A stretch of DNA of 64,000 nucleotides. It comes from Streptosporangium brasiliense (lineage in GTDB: Bacteria > Actinomycetota > Actinomycetes > Streptosporangiales > Streptosporangiaceae). Under the pieces are notes generated by a model. The model did not search any database. It was not told where the DNA came from and worked only from the letters and a program-made list of their open reading frames with translations. The position numbers were made by a program, and so were the translations under genes. Shown here piece after piece: positions 1 through 8,209 of this stretch. The DNA lies in assembly GCF_030811595.1 (NCBI RefSeq), contig NZ_JAUSRB010000002.1:3348001-3412000 (forward strand), written 5' to 3'. Numbering within the stretch: the first letter of the stretch is position 1; each line of letters opens with the position of its first letter.

Positions 1-299
1 AAGGTGATGGGCGAGCCCATCTCCAGCGTGATGGTCTCGGCGATCTCGGCCTGGCGGGCCGCGTAGATCTCGGCGAGCCGGTCGAGGACGGCGGCGCGCT
101 CGGGCATCGTCATCCGGGGCCAGGGGCCGTGGTCGAACGCCTGGCGGGCGGCGGCCACCGCCCGGTCCATGTCGGCGGGGGTCCCGTCGGGGACGCGGCC
201 GACGACCTCCTCGGTGTGGGGCGAGACGACGTCGATGGTCCCGGTGCCCGCGGGGGCCACCCAGTCGCCCCCGATGAACAGCGTGTCGTGCTGACGCAT
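1..299 (-). CDS. Aldehyde dehydrogenase, N-terminal part (runs off window)
   Basis: The visible 99 residues match the N-terminus of NAD(P)-dependent aldehyde dehydrogenases: an opening IGGDWV strand, then VVSPHTEEVVGRVPDG, the DMDRAVAAARQAFD helix and ITLEMGSP, in the order usual for the family. The enzyme would oxidise an aldehyde to a carboxylate in the cytoplasm; the catalytic Cys and Glu lie outside the window, so activity and substrate cannot be judged. The ATG at 299 is preceded by CAGGAGGCAACAGATC, a strong ribosome binding site at good spacing. The gene is divergent from the secreted-protein gene at 629. Confidence 0.9.
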   Translation of the reverse strand, partial: MRQHDTLFIGGDWVAPAGTGTIDVVSPHTEEVVGRVPDGTPADMDRAVAAARQAFDHGPWPRMTMPERAAVLDRLAEIYAARQAEIAETITLEMGSPIT

Positions 300-628
300 G
301 ATCTGTTGCCTCCTGGTGGGCGGGCCGGAGTCGATATTTGAGCTAATGCTTGTTCGGACAGTGTCTTCCGCCAGGGAGGGCTCCACAAGGTCCCCCCACT
401 GTGGAGACCGAATCATGTTCTGTCGACGCTGGCAAGGGGGCGCCCCGGGTCCCGGATCCCGAGCCCCGCATCCCCGCGAGGTCGCCGCCGCGGCATTTGT
501 TTAAAGCACCGCAGACTGGTAGATAGTTCGTCAATGGTGCGCGGGTTCCGCCGTTCCGGTGGCGGGCCTCAAGATCGTCTTCTATAGTTTCGCTCCGTCC
601 ATGAGGGGGCTCTGGAGGTGAGCGAAGC
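300..628. other. Divergent intergenic region
   Basis: This stretch separates the aldehyde dehydrogenase start from the secreted-protein start and must hold both promoters. A locally AT-richer patch near 495-530 (TTTGTTTAAAG, TAGATAG) could carry promoter elements for the rightward gene. I see no convincing ORF, repeat or hairpin. Confidence 0.4.
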
Positions 629-1540
629 GTGAGATCGACTCGCTCGGCCACGCTGGGCGTCGTGCTCGCCGCGCTGCTCCTGACCCCCGTCATGGCCGGT
701 GCCGCCGCCCAGCGCGCGGCCAAGCCCGACCCCGAGGCCGAGCTCCGCCGGCTCACCCGCGAGGCGAGCCAGATCAACAAGGACTACCGCGGCCAGGTGC
801 AGAGCCTGGAGGAGACCCGGGTCCAGGCCAGCAAGGCCGCCGCCAACGCCAAGAGCCTGAAGCGGGCACTGACCAACGCCAAGGCCGACATCGCCCGCAT
901 CGTCCAGACCACCTACATGGGCGGCGTGCTGGACGGCACCAACATGCTGAGCTTCGACGGCGACCCCTCCCTCGCCCTCAGCCAGGCCGCGACCATGTCC
1001 TACCTGGCCAGCCAGCGCGCCACCCAGCTCAACCGGATCCAGGAGCTGATCAAGAAGGCCAAGGACGCCGAGAAGGCCGCGGACGCGAAGATCGTCAGCC
1101 TCAAGAAGGACATCGCCGACCTGAAGAAGAACCGGGTCCGGATCGAGGGGCTCCTGGCCAAATACGGCTTCCAGACCCCCTCCGGCAGCGACGGCCTGAC
1201 CGCCCGCACGGTCGCCATGCGCAACATGGTGCTGCAGTCCTTCCCGATGCCCTACGGCTACGGCTGCCTGCGCCCCGGCGACCCCGGCGACCACGGCAGC
1301 GGCCGGGCCTGCGACTTCATGATGAGCACCGGCGGCCGGATCCCGACCGCCGAGGCCAAGGAACGCGGTGACCGCCTCGCCCAGTGGGCCATCTCCAAGG
1401 GCCCCCAGATCGGGGTCATGTACATCATCTGGCAGCAGAAGTACTACGACGTCCGGACCGGCACCGGCTGGAAGCTGATGTCCGACCGCGGCGGCAACAC
1501 CGCCAACCACCTGGACCACGTCCACATCTCGATGTTCTGA
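629..1540 (+). CDS. Secreted coiled-coil protein with ARB-07466-like C-terminal domain
   Basis: 303 aa. A Sec signal peptide (residues 1-27, ending AGAAA) is followed by a long Lys/Ala/Glu-rich coiled coil (about 32-185), like the N-terminal helices of NlpC/P60 and RipA-type envelope proteins. The C-terminal domain (about 205-303) has FPMPYGYGC, GRACDFM and the closing HLDHVHIS, the pattern of the ARB-07466-like domain of secreted actinobacterial proteins. A cell-wall-associated role is likely; the reaction is unknown. The GTG start has GGAGG ten bases upstream. The last codons form the left attachment site of the integrated element, yet the reading frame stays complete, as is usual when an element integrates at a gene's 3' end. 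Confidence 0.85.
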   Translation: MRSTRSATLGVVLAALLLTPVMAGAAAQRAAKPDPEAELRRLTREASQINKDYRGQVQSLEETRVQASKAAANAKSLKRALTNAKADIARIVQTTYMGGVLDGTNMLSFDGDPSLALSQAATMSYLASQRATQLNRIQELIKKAKDAEKAADAKIVSLKKDIADLKKNRVRIEGLLAKYGFQTPSGSDGLTARTVAMRNMVLQSFPMPYGYGCLRPGDPGDHGSGRACDFMMSTGGRIPTAEAKERGDRLAQWAISKGPQIGVMYIIWQQKYYDVRTGTGWKLMSDRGGNTANHLDHVHISMF

Positions 1541-1551
1541 TCCGCCAGGCT
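1526..1551. repeat. Left attachment site (attL)
   Basis: The 26-bp repeat starts with ATCTCGATGTTCTGA, which encodes the last residues (ISMF) and stop of the secreted-protein gene, and continues TCCGCCAGGCT. The right copy at 28235 reads the same 15 bases and then CCCGTCAGGCT. Location at a gene's 3' end next to the integrase identifies it as the crossover region. Confidence 0.85.
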
Positions 1552-1584
1552 GCCGACCTGCGGTGATCTCGTTTGGTGGGGCTC

Positions 1585-2808
1585 TCAGGGCACATCCAGG
1601 GCACATCGGCCCGTCGCCCACGCGTCCTCGACGGCCTGCCGCATGCGCTCCTCGCTGGAGGGCATCAGGTGCGTGTAGGTCCGCAGGGTGAAGCCGGGGT
1701 CGGCGTGCCCCAGGAAGTCGGCCACGGCCTTGATGGACACGCCCCGCTCCAGCAGCACCGAGGCGAAGTGGTGGCGGAGCATGTGGAAGCCGTTCTCCCG
1801 GGTCGCCGGAATGCCGGCCTTGGCCAGGGTGGGCTTCCAGACGAAGCGGTTGAACTCGATGCGGTTGATCGCGCTGCGCAGCCTGGTCGTGAAGACCAGC
1901 TCCGCCGAGTGCGGCGGCCCGTCCACTGTGCGCCAGGGCAACGTGATCTCGACCGGCGCGAAGGTCTCCCGGTGATCCGACAGGCGCAGGGCGAGACTCT
2001 CGGGGAGGGGAACGTCCCGGACTTTTCCGCCCTTCGGGAGCGCGAAGAGCATGCGGCGATCGTTGAGCAGCTTGACCTGTCGCCGCACATGGACGACTCC
2101 GGCCGCAAGGTCGATGTCGTCGACGGCCAGGCCGAACGCCTCACCCTGACGGAGCCCGAGCGCCGCAGCCGTCTGCACCATGACCTCATAGCGCCGCGTG
2201 ACGGCACCGGCCACGGTCTTCACCTGCTCCACCGACCACGGCCTGATCTTCTTGGACTCCGCTTTCGGTGGCTTCACCGATCCCGCATGGCAGGGATTCT
2301 TGGGAATGAGGTCGTCGTCCACCGCGGCGTTCAGGAGCGCGGAGAAGTGGGCGAAGACGGTCCGGACGTAGTTCGGCGCGAGCTTCACCTGAAGGCCGCG
2401 CAACCACATCTGAAGGAGACTGGGGCGCAACTCCCGCAACTCCTTCTTCCCGAGAGTGGGGTAGACGTGGAGCCGTAGGCGGATCTCCACCAACTCGTAT
2501 GACGACCGGTCGAAGGTCTGCGCGGCGAGCCACTGATCCCCGTACTCCTTGACTGTGATCTTCCCCGCGTTCGGGTCGACGTAGGTTCCGCGGTTCAAGT
2601 CACTGGTGATCTGGGCGTCGAACGCTTCGGCGCAGGTGTTCGGGTCCTTACCGGCTTTCTTGGGGAAGTTCCTCTTGCGCTGTGCTCCGGACTCGTCACG
2701 CCAACGCACCTGCCAGCGGTCGCCTATGCCGTACTCGGAGCTCCGGACCTTCTTGGTGACGCCGTCCGGCTGCTTCTCCATCTTGTGCCAGCGGTCGTAG
2801 ACGGTCAT
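1585..2808 (-). CDS. int: Site-specific tyrosine integrase of the AICE
   Basis: 407 aa from the ATG at 2808 (GCGGAGGCAGCC upstream); a longer frame exists but lacks a ribosome binding site. Catalytic residues are all visible: Arg220 in GLRQGEA, a Lys in LPKGGKVRD (about 259-262), His342 and Arg345 in HMLRHHF, His368 in LGHAD, and Tyr378 in RTYTHL. The N-terminal part (about 1-85) resembles the AP2-like arm-binding domain of actinophage and AICE integrases, followed by a SAM-like core-binding domain (about 85-180). The enzyme integrates and excises the element at the repeat beside its stop codon. Its start overlaps the excisionase stop by 4 nt, so the two are translationally coupled. Confidence 0.95.
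   Translation of the reverse strand: MTVYDRWHKMEKQPDGVTKKVRSSEYGIGDRWQVRWRDESGAQRKRNFPKKAGKDPNTCAEAFDAQITSDLNRGTYVDPNAGKITVKEYGDQWLAAQTFDRSSYELVEIRLRLHVYPTLGKKELRELRPSLLQMWLRGLQVKLAPNYVRTVFAHFSALLNAAVDDDLIPKNPCHAGSVKPPKAESKKIRPWSVEQVKTVAGAVTRRYEVMVQTAAALGLRQGEAFGLAVDDIDLAAGVVHVRRQVKLLNDRRMLFALPKGGKVRDVPLPESLALRLSDHRETFAPVEITLPWRTVDGPPHSAELVFTTRLRSAINRIEFNRFVWKPTLAKAGIPATRENGFHMLRHHFASVLLERGVSIKAVADFLGHADPGFTLRTYTHLMPSSEERMRQAVEDAWATGRCALDVP
1587..1606 (+). promoter_or_regulatory. Candidate integrase arm-type site, left arm
   Basis: AGGGCACATCCAGGGCACAT holds two copies of GGGCACAT spaced 11 bp apart, and overlaps the last codons of the integrase gene. A 19/20 match lies inside the right end at 28110-28129 in the same orientation. 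In the circular form the two would flank the core, as arm-type integrase sites do. This role is inferred. Confidence 0.55.
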
Positions 2809-2981
2809 GGCTGCCTCCGCACCCAGGCCACGACGTCTTCCGGCAGGTAGCGGATGTGACGGCCGACCTTGTGGCTCTCCGGGCCGGTGCCGAGGTGGCG
2901 CCACTGGTAGAGCGTGGCGACGGGCACCCGGAGGAAATGCGAGGTCTCCAACACACCCCAGAGGCGGTCATCGAGGGTCAT
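2805..2981 (-). CDS. xis: Excisionase-like helix-turn-helix protein
   Basis: 58 aa, MerR/AlpA-type winged helix: the N-terminal half reads GVLETSHFLRVPVATLYQWR (HTH), followed by a wing with GRHIRYLPEDVVAWV. This is the normal form of the small DNA-bending excisionases found next to AICE integrases; it would favour excision by binding the attachment region. It lies between rep and int: its start overlaps the rep 3' end by 14 nt and its stop (ATGA) overlaps the int start. It is too short to be caught by a length-filtered ORF search. Confidence 0.9.
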   Translation of the reverse strand: MTLDDRLWGVLETSHFLRVPVATLYQWRHLGTGPESHKVGRHIRYLPEDVVAWVRRQP

Positions 2982-4347
2982 CTGGCCCCCAGGAGTGAGG
3001 CGTGCCGGTAAGCGCGCTTACCAGAAGCGCGTCACCGGCCGAGAGGCCCTTCCCGGCGTACTCCCAGTGGGAGATCACGAGGACGGTGTCCTCGTCGAAG
3101 AGGGGAAGCCGCCCGGTGGTGACGGCCTCACCGCGCATGTACTCGGCGCGTTCCTGACGGATGTCGCCGAGGGTGGTGGAGTAGCGGCGGCTCTTGGTGG
3201 AGAAGTGGCCGCGGAAGCCGAGCATGTGGGCCCACTGGACGAGCCGGAGGTCGGCCAGTCCGTCGAGCACACCCAGGCGCAGGCACTCGGCGATGAGGCG
3301 CCGGGGGTGATCGCGGAGGTCGAAGGCGGTCAGGTCGTCGAGAGGGTTGATACGCCGGTCCAGGGTGCCGACGCACTCGGCGGCCTTGGTGGCGTACTTG
3401 GCGATGTAGCCGGCCACCGCCTGGTCGGTGAGCTCGCCGTCCATGGTGATCTGCCGGACGTCGAGCTGAGCACCCCACTGGAAGGCCCGAACGGGCTCAT
3501 CGGGCACCTCGGGAACGGTCACCGTGACGGCGGAGGCGGCGTGCCGTACGGCGTCGGCCAGCAGGTCGGCCGTCGCCCAGGCCGGAGGAGTCGTAGTGGG
3601 TCCGTCCGGGCCGTCGAGGCGGATCACGGCGTGGAAGTGGACGACGCCGCGGCGCTGGTACTCGGCGACCTTGGCGAAGGAGATCGTGACCTGGTCGCGG
3701 AGCTCGCGCTGTGTCAGTCCGGCGTTCTTGGCGACGCGGCGGCGCAGGGCTTCGGTGAAGCGGCGCCACAGTTCCGGGGACATGGCGTTGAACAGCACCG
3801 AGCCCGCGTAGTCGTAGCAGTCGGGGCACAGCGGTTCCCCGAGACAGGAATCGTCGGCCCCGTGCCGAGCCGTACAGGACATCACCGTGCCGTGCGGGCA
3901 GGTCTCGGCGTCGCGGCGAGCGTGGCAGGGCAGGACCTTGCCGTTCTTCTCCCGCCGGGTGTGGACGGTTCCGAAGGACGGCGCGGTGAAGGTGACGAAC
4001 AGGCACGGGTGGGCGCTCACCGAGGCCGGGACGCCCTTCCCGCCGACCAGACCGGCGCGGACGAGTTGGTAGGTGTCGGCCCGGTAGGTCTCGGCGCAGG
4101 ACGGGCAGCGACTCGCGCGGCGGGTCTTGCAGGGCACGCGGAGTACGCCGTCCGGCTCCAGGTGGGTGCTGTAGCGGTGGAGCAGTGTGCCGGTCGCCCG
4201 GTCCCAGTGCTCTACTTTGCCCCGCAGATGGATCGGCTGTCGGCAGCCGCCGGTCCGCTTGATCTGGGAGGCCCAGCGCTCGTAGTGGGGATCGCGGAGC
4301 CGGGAGACCATCCCGGCCACCGCGTGTGGATCGGTCAGGTTGGGCAA
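2968..4347 (-). CDS. repSA: RepSA-type rolling-circle replication initiator
   Basis: 459 aa. Two Cys pairs near the N-terminus (CPSC about 81, CPDC about 174) surround motif I (PCLFVTFTAPSFG, about 114-126). Motif II is the metal-binding HFHA (237-240) inside RRGVVHFHAVIRLDG. Motif III with the candidate nicking tyrosines is YIAKYATK (314-321). This is the pSAM2/pIJ101-like replication initiator family, which nicks the origin so that the excised element can replicate before transfer. The start is uncertain: TTG at 4347 after GGACGGAACCC is the best candidate. The origin itself was not located. Confidence 0.9.
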   Translation of the reverse strand: MPNLTDPHAVAGMVSRLRDPHYERWASQIKRTGGCRQPIHLRGKVEHWDRATGTLLHRYSTHLEPDGVLRVPCKTRRASRCPSCAETYRADTYQLVRAGLVGGKGVPASVSAHPCLFVTFTAPSFGTVHTRREKNGKVLPCHARRDAETCPHGTVMSCTARHGADDSCLGEPLCPDCYDYAGSVLFNAMSPELWRRFTEALRRRVAKNAGLTQRELRDQVTISFAKVAEYQRRGVVHFHAVIRLDGPDGPTTTPPAWATADLLADAVRHAASAVTVTVPEVPDEPVRAFQWGAQLDVRQITMDGELTDQAVAGYIAKYATKAAECVGTLDRRINPLDDLTAFDLRDHPRRLIAECLRLGVLDGLADLRLVQWAHMLGFRGHFSTKSRRYSTTLGDIRQERAEYMRGEAVTTGRLPLFDEDTVLVISHWEYAGKGLSAGDALLVSALTGTPHSWGPDDPR

Positions 4348-4443
4348 GATGGGTTCCGTCCTATCCAGAGTGATCTGTGAGGGATGGCCCCCGGCCTGGC
4401 GCGGAACTTGGCGGTTGTGTGGCCAGGCGGGGGGCGCTCACGG

Positions 4444-4566
4444 CTATGCGCCGTGGTTGTCGATTCCGATGCCGTCGCAGTCGGGACAGGTCTCACCGTC
4501 GCCGGTGACGCCGGTCCCGTTGCAGGTGCAGCAGCGGGAGTGGATCACCGGGAGCAGGCCGGTCAC
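4444..4566 (-). CDS. Small zinc-ribbon protein
   Basis: 40 aa. Two Cys-x2-Cys-x-Gly knuckles (CCTCNGTG and CPDCDGIG) give a DnaJ-type zinc finger. Similar mini-proteins recur between rep and spd genes in actinobacterial AICEs; the function is unknown, possibly DNA or protein binding during transfer. The GTG start overlaps the upstream gene stop by 4 nt (GTGA), with AGGAGTGCCCG in front. Confidence 0.75.
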   Translation of the reverse strand: MTGLLPVIHSRCCTCNGTGVTGDGETCPDCDGIGIDNHGA

Positions 4567-4733
4567 CGGGCACTCCTGATCTCGCGCGGGATGATGTCGA
4601 CGAAGACCCGGTAGTTCCTGGGCCGGACGCGGTCGGGGAAGGCTCGCGAGACCGAGGTCACGGTGAAGATCTCGCGGAGGCGGAACATGCTGTAGGTGAT
4701 CTCGGCGTGGGTGCCGTCGAGGCGGATGCGCAT
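4563..4733 (-). CDS. Small AICE protein, unknown function
   Basis: 56 aa (begins MRIRLDGTHAEITYSMF), with an alternating hydrophobic/charged pattern in YRVFVDIIP that suggests a small beta fold. I do not recognise a named family. It sits in the minus-strand transfer operon, coupled to the zinc-ribbon gene by a GTGA overlap and 16 bp downstream of the next gene. The ATG at 4733 follows GAAGGACAACCACC. Confidence 0.7.
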   Translation of the reverse strand: MRIRLDGTHAEITYSMFRLREIFTVTSVSRAFPDRVRPRNYRVFVDIIPREIRSAR

Positions 4734-4749
4734 GGTGGTTGTCCTTCGG

Positions 4750-5106
4750 TCAGGCGGCGTGGACGGTGTCGGTGTCGGGGGTGACGCAGTCGCGGTAGCT
4801 GGTGAGGGCCTCGTGCCGGGCGCGGGCGCCGGCGAGGATGGCGACGGCCTCGTAGGAGATCGGCCCGAAATGCCGGGCGGTCATGTAGTGGTCGTGGGGC
4901 AGGTGGACCGGGTCGATCTCGGTGCCGAGGAGCTCGGCGATCCGGTCGACCTCCGCGCACATCTCGGAGTCGGTCACGCGCTCCGGGAAGTAGTGGACGG
5001 GGATCGAGGCTCTCGGGATGGGGATCTCGGGGTTGGCCTCTACGAAGTCGGCCAGCTCGCGCAGTCCGGTGATGAAGGCCGTACGGCGCTTGGGGTCGGT
5101 GGACAT
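4750..5106 (-). CDS. Conserved hypothetical AICE protein
   Basis: 118 aa from the ATG at 5106 (GGGAGCACCACCC upstream); a GTG at 5124 overlapping the previous stop is an alternative. The protein is acidic and mainly helical (LRELADFVEANPEIP, SEMCAEVDRIAELLG), with no membrane segment or known catalytic motif. Proteins of this type accompany DUF2637 genes in actinobacterial elements, so a transfer-accessory role is possible but unproven. Confidence 0.7.
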   Translation of the reverse strand: MSTDPKRRTAFITGLRELADFVEANPEIPIPRASIPVHYFPERVTDSEMCAEVDRIAELLGTEIDPVHLPHDHYMTARHFGPISYEAVAILAGARARHEALTSYRDCVTPDTDTVHAA

Positions 5107-5120
5107 GGGTGGTGCTCCCT

Positions 5121-5762
5121 TCACAGGGCTTCCGGCGCGGTCCGCAGTAGGCGGAGCAGGTCGGAGGCGAGTTGATCGGACACGCCCAGGCGGGCGCGCA
5201 GCAGGTCACGGGTGATCGGCTTGCCGTGCTTGGCGTGGTGCTCGTCGACCATGCGCCGGGCGTAGTCGAGGAGCGCGGGGGACGGTCCGGGGGCGTCGCC
5301 TTGGTCGTCCTCGGTGGCGGGGATGAGAGCCGGGACGGAAGACGGCGCGGCTGACGGTTCGGGGGACGGCTCCGGGCGGGGGCCGGTCGCCCGCCGTTCG
5401 AGCATGGAGACGGCCACCAGGAACGCCGCCGCGGGTGTCGCGGCGGTGAGCCAGCCCCACACGGAGGCTTCGGCCTGGTGGAGGTTGGCGGCCAGGGACA
5501 GGACGATCCCGGCGACGAGGACGGAGGTCGGCCAGGAGACCCAGCCGTTCCGCTCGCGCCCGGTCTCCTTGTCGCGCTGCCGCTCGCGGGCGGCCATGAC
5601 GCAGGTCAGGTCGACGCACACGGCCACGGCCCAGGCCATCGGGCCCGTCTGCCCGTGCTCTACCGCCGTCTGCCGGACGTGGGAGAAAGAGCCGGCACCG
5701 GCGATGAGCGCCAGGACGAGGACGGGACCGGAGTCCAGCAGCCAGGAGGCGAGGCGTCGCAT
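5121..5762 (-). CDS. DUF2637 membrane protein (Spd-like plasmid spread protein)
   Basis: 213 aa. About four hydrophobic segments (residues 8-25, 42-58, 78-94, 100-118) are followed by a Pro/Glu-rich linker (about 124-160) and a C-terminal winged-helix-like region with KPITRDLLRARLGVSDQLASDLL. This layout is that of DUF2637/SpdB proteins, which act with the Tra translocase in spreading of plasmids and AICEs within mycelium. It lies 6 bp downstream of the translocase gene, in the same operon. Confidence 0.85.
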   Translation of the reverse strand: MRRLASWLLDSGPVLVLALIAGAGSFSHVRQTAVEHGQTGPMAWAVAVCVDLTCVMAARERQRDKETGRERNGWVSWPTSVLVAGIVLSLAANLHQAEASVWGWLTAATPAAAFLVAVSMLERRATGPRPEPSPEPSAAPSSVPALIPATEDDQGDAPGPSPALLDYARRMVDEHHAKHGKPITRDLLRARLGVSDQLASDLLRLLRTAPEAL

Positions 5763-5768
5763 GAGGGG

Positions 5769-7151
5769 TCAGCCCTTCCGGGGTTCCGGGACGACGGGGT
5801 CGGGAGTGAGGAACTGGGCGAGGTCGGCATCGGTCACCTCTGCGGAGTGCTCGCCGGTCGTGATGTCCGTCCATGAGGGGGTGAGGTCGGCGTACATCCG
5901 GGCCGCGTGCTCGGCGGCGGCTTCGGAGACGTAGAAGGATCGGGCCCGGTACCACTGGCCGTCCTGGGAGGCCACGATCGCGACGCCGGGTGTCTCGGAG
6001 GCGATCGCCCGTGCGGAGACCAGGGCCGCGGGGTCGAGGTCGCCGAGGGTCATGGTCGCGGTCTCGGGATCGTTGACCCGATGGCAGATCCGTCCCGAAC
6101 ACTGGGCACGCAGGGCCGTGACGCCGGGCCCGAGGTCGGAGCCGATCCGCTGGCCGCAGCAGAACAGGTAGATCCCGAAGGCCCGCCCGAGCTGGGCAAC
6201 GCGGAGCAGGGCCGTGGAGGTCTTGGCGATCTCCTCTTTCTCGGACTTGTCGGCCATCAGATAGAGCTCGGCCAGCTCGTCGACCAGGACCACGACGGGG
6301 ACCGGTCGCCGGTCCTCGGGAAGCTGCCAGATGTTCCGCGCGCCGGCCGTACGGCATGCGGTCATCCGGTCGACCATCAGCCTGACGAGGTCATCCAAGA
6401 GATCGACGCACTCCGCGCGGGACGTGGCCAGCGCCGACAGGCGAGGGCCGTACGGGGTGAACTCCACCCCGCCCTTGAGGTCGAAGCCGACCAGTGCCAC
6501 CGGCTGAGAGGACAGACCGATGATCAGGGCGTTGGCCAGGTTCGACTTGCCGGACTGTGTGGCTCCCGCGTTGAGCCAGTGCGGGACCGTCCGGAAGTCG
6601 ATGACCCAGGGCTTGCCCGTCTCCAATCGGCCGACGGTGACCTTAAGAAGCTCGGTCGAGAAGGGGAACCGGTCGACCCGGACCAGCGGGTCTCGGATGG
6701 TGGCGGCCAGGATGACCCGTCCGGGACGAGGGGACGAGACTCGGACGGCGTGCACGCCCCAGGAGTGCGCGAGCCGTTCGGCGACCTGGGCGTAGTCGTC
6801 AGGTATCTGCCCTTCCAGCAGGTGGAGCGTGACGCGCCAGCCGTACCGGGTCGGCAGGGGAAACCACATCCACGGCTTGGTGTCGACCGCGATCCGCTGG
6901 AACTTGCGCTTGACCCGGACGACGCCGGTCGAGGCGACCAGGCCGGGGACGGTGGTGAACCAGAAGCGCTGCCGCTTCTTGGTCAGGCCGCAGCCGAGGG
7001 CGACCTTGCGCCAGGTGAAGCGGACCGTGATGGCCGTCAGCGGGTAGCCGAGGCACAGCCAGAAGGACCGGTGGTGCCAGCGGTGCCAGGCCCAGAGCCC
7101 GGACGCCGAAGCGGCCAGGACTCCGAGTGTGATGAGGAAGCTGTCAGACAC
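5769..7151 (-). CDS. FtsK/SpoIIIE-type conjugative DNA translocase (TraSA/TraB-like)
   Basis: 460 aa. Hydrophobic N-terminal segments (residues 5-22 and about 30-45) anchor it in the membrane. The motor domain has a Walker A GATQSGKSN (196-204) and a Walker B VVVLVDELAE (Asp291, Glu292), with the FtsK-like GFDLKGGVEF between them. In actinomycetes such a protein alone moves double-stranded plasmid DNA between hyphae. Its start overlaps the end of the SCO3933-like gene by 8 nt. The C-terminus (about 420-460) would recognise the element's clt locus, which I could not find. Confidence 0.92.
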   Translation of the reverse strand: MSDSFLITLGVLAASASGLWAWHRWHHRSFWLCLGYPLTAITVRFTWRKVALGCGLTKKRQRFWFTTVPGLVASTGVVRVKRKFQRIAVDTKPWMWFPLPTRYGWRVTLHLLEGQIPDDYAQVAERLAHSWGVHAVRVSSPRPGRVILAATIRDPLVRVDRFPFSTELLKVTVGRLETGKPWVIDFRTVPHWLNAGATQSGKSNLANALIIGLSSQPVALVGFDLKGGVEFTPYGPRLSALATSRAECVDLLDDLVRLMVDRMTACRTAGARNIWQLPEDRRPVPVVVLVDELAELYLMADKSEKEEIAKTSTALLRVAQLGRAFGIYLFCCGQRIGSDLGPGVTALRAQCSGRICHRVNDPETATMTLGDLDPAALVSARAIASETPGVAIVASQDGQWYRARSFYVSEAAAEHAARMYADLTPSWTDITTGEHSAEVTDADLAQFLTPDPVVPEPRKG

Positions 7152-7485
7152 CGCGCGCCTCCACGGTGGAGACAGCGGGCAGGAGCGCCGAGGCCCGGTA
7201 GGCGATGCCCCAGCGTCCGGACAGCTCCCAGACGTAGCCGACCAGGCCGACCGGCTTGACCTCGTTGCCGGGGGCGACCGGAGGCTCTCCGACGACGCCG
7301 ATCTTGACCAGCTCGATCTTGCCGAAGGTGTCCTCCACCGAGAACAGGACCTCGTAGACCGTCTGGCCGCTGGCCTTGTCGGTCTTGAGCTCGCCGGTCT
7401 CCTTGTTGACGATGCGCGGGCACGGGGCCTTCACGCAGATGAACTGGAGCCGGGTGACGTCGACGGGGATGGGGATGTTGCGCAT
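7144..7485 (-). CDS. SCO3933-family regulatory protein
   Basis: 113 aa from the ATG at 7485 (CTGGAGGTTCACAGCTC upstream). The opening MRNIPIPVDVTRLQFICV and the later ETGELKTDKASGQTVYEV match the SCO3933-like family typical of the first position in AICE transfer operons. The biochemical role is unknown. It is the first gene of the leftward operon and lies directly behind the GntR operator region, so it is probably repressed by the divergent regulator. Confidence 0.85.
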   Translation of the reverse strand: MRNIPIPVDVTRLQFICVKAPCPRIVNKETGELKTDKASGQTVYEVLFSVEDTFGKIELVKIGVVGEPPVAPGNEVKPVGLVGYVWELSGRWGIAYRASALLPAVSTVEARGV

Positions 7486-7523
7486 GAGCTGTGAACCTCC
7501 AGGAGTGACTGTGCTAGTTATAA

Positions 7524-7539
7524 AGATACCTAGGTATCT
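7524..7539. promoter_or_regulatory. Palindromic operator of the transfer operon
   Basis: AGATACCTAGGTATCT is a perfect 16-bp palindrome in the 144-bp AT-rich gap between the leftward transfer operon and the rightward GntR gene. Related half-sites (CTAGGTTGCC at 7559, GACCTAGATGCCTAG at 7598) lie close by. The likely ligand is the adjacent GntR protein, as in KorSA control of pSAM2. Confidence 0.7.
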
Positions 7540-7629
7540 AGGATTGTAAACCGACACAGCTAGGTTGCCTTCGAACTTCATTACAAGTTGCCCAGAGACC
7601 TAGATGCCTAGAACGGATACTGTGTGGTT

Positions 7630-8016
7630 ATGGGCAACACTGACCGGCGCCGGCCTTACCTGCGGATCGCCGACGACATCCGCCGGGAGATGGCCGCCGG
7701 CCGGTACGCCGTGGGGGAGCAGCTTCCCGTTGCCCGGGAGCTGGCCGACAAGTACGGCGTCGCCATGATGACCATCGGCAACGCGCTGGCCGTACTGCGC
7801 GACGAGGGATTGATCGAGACCCGCCAGGGGTCCGGAAGCTTCGTGACCCGCATGCCGGAAGGCGGCGACGACCGCCAGGCCGTCACCGAGGAGCCCAGCG
7901 AGGAGTTCCTTCTCCTCTCGCAGCAGCTCCGGGAGATCCGGGAGCATGTGCAGAAGCTCAGCTTCAGGCTGGACGAGCTAGACGCTCGGACCCGTCCTGA
8001 TCAACCCGAGCGGTGA
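7630..8016 (+). CDS. GntR-family repressor (KorSA-like)
   Basis: 128 aa. The N-terminal GntR winged helix is clear: YLRIADDIRREMAAGRYAVGEQLP, ARELADKYGVAMMTIGNALAVL and the wing LIETRQGSGSFV. The C-terminal part (about 85-125) is a short coiled coil, not a full effector domain, as in KorSA-type plasmid repressors. It probably keeps the transfer operon silent through the palindrome at 7524-7539. The start is the ATG at 7630 or a GTG two codons earlier; neither has an obvious Shine-Dalgarno, so the mRNA may be leaderless or nearly so. Confidence 0.9.
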   Translation: MGNTDRRRPYLRIADDIRREMAAGRYAVGEQLPVARELADKYGVAMMTIGNALAVLRDEGLIETRQGSGSFVTRMPEGGDDRQAVTEEPSEEFLLLSQQLREIREHVQKLSFRLDELDARTRPDQPER

Positions 8017-8110
8017 GCCCGAGCGTGCGCCGCTGAAGTTCGGCGAGCTCGGTCGCGAGCTCCGCCAGTTCACGTAGCAAGATCTGCCGTTCGATCTCAT
8101 TGAGACCCAC
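7964..8110 (-). CDS. Possible small coiled-coil protein (48 aa)
   Basis: The frame from the GTG at 8110 gives a Leu/Glu heptad-like peptide (NEIERQILLRELAELATEL), overlapping the 3' end of the GntR gene in antisense. The heptad pattern looks coding, and GGGGCAGTACTC precedes the start. I cannot place it in a family, and it may be chance. Confidence 0.35.
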   Translation of the reverse strand: MGLNEIERQILLRELAELATELAELQRRTLGLTARVDQDGSERLARPA

Positions 8111-8209
8111 GAGTACTGCCCCATTCGTTTAGGCAGGGTGCGAGCGCACCCTGTGGAACCTGATGGATGGGGAGCCATGCGCGGACAGGCTCACCGGACG
8201 AGCTTCGGA

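Noticed and set aside
569..1621. Antisense frame of 350 aa opposite the secreted coiled-coil protein
   Set aside because: Val/Gly/His-rich noise typical of the complement of a high-GC gene; the sense gene has signal peptide, ribosome binding site and known C-terminal domain.
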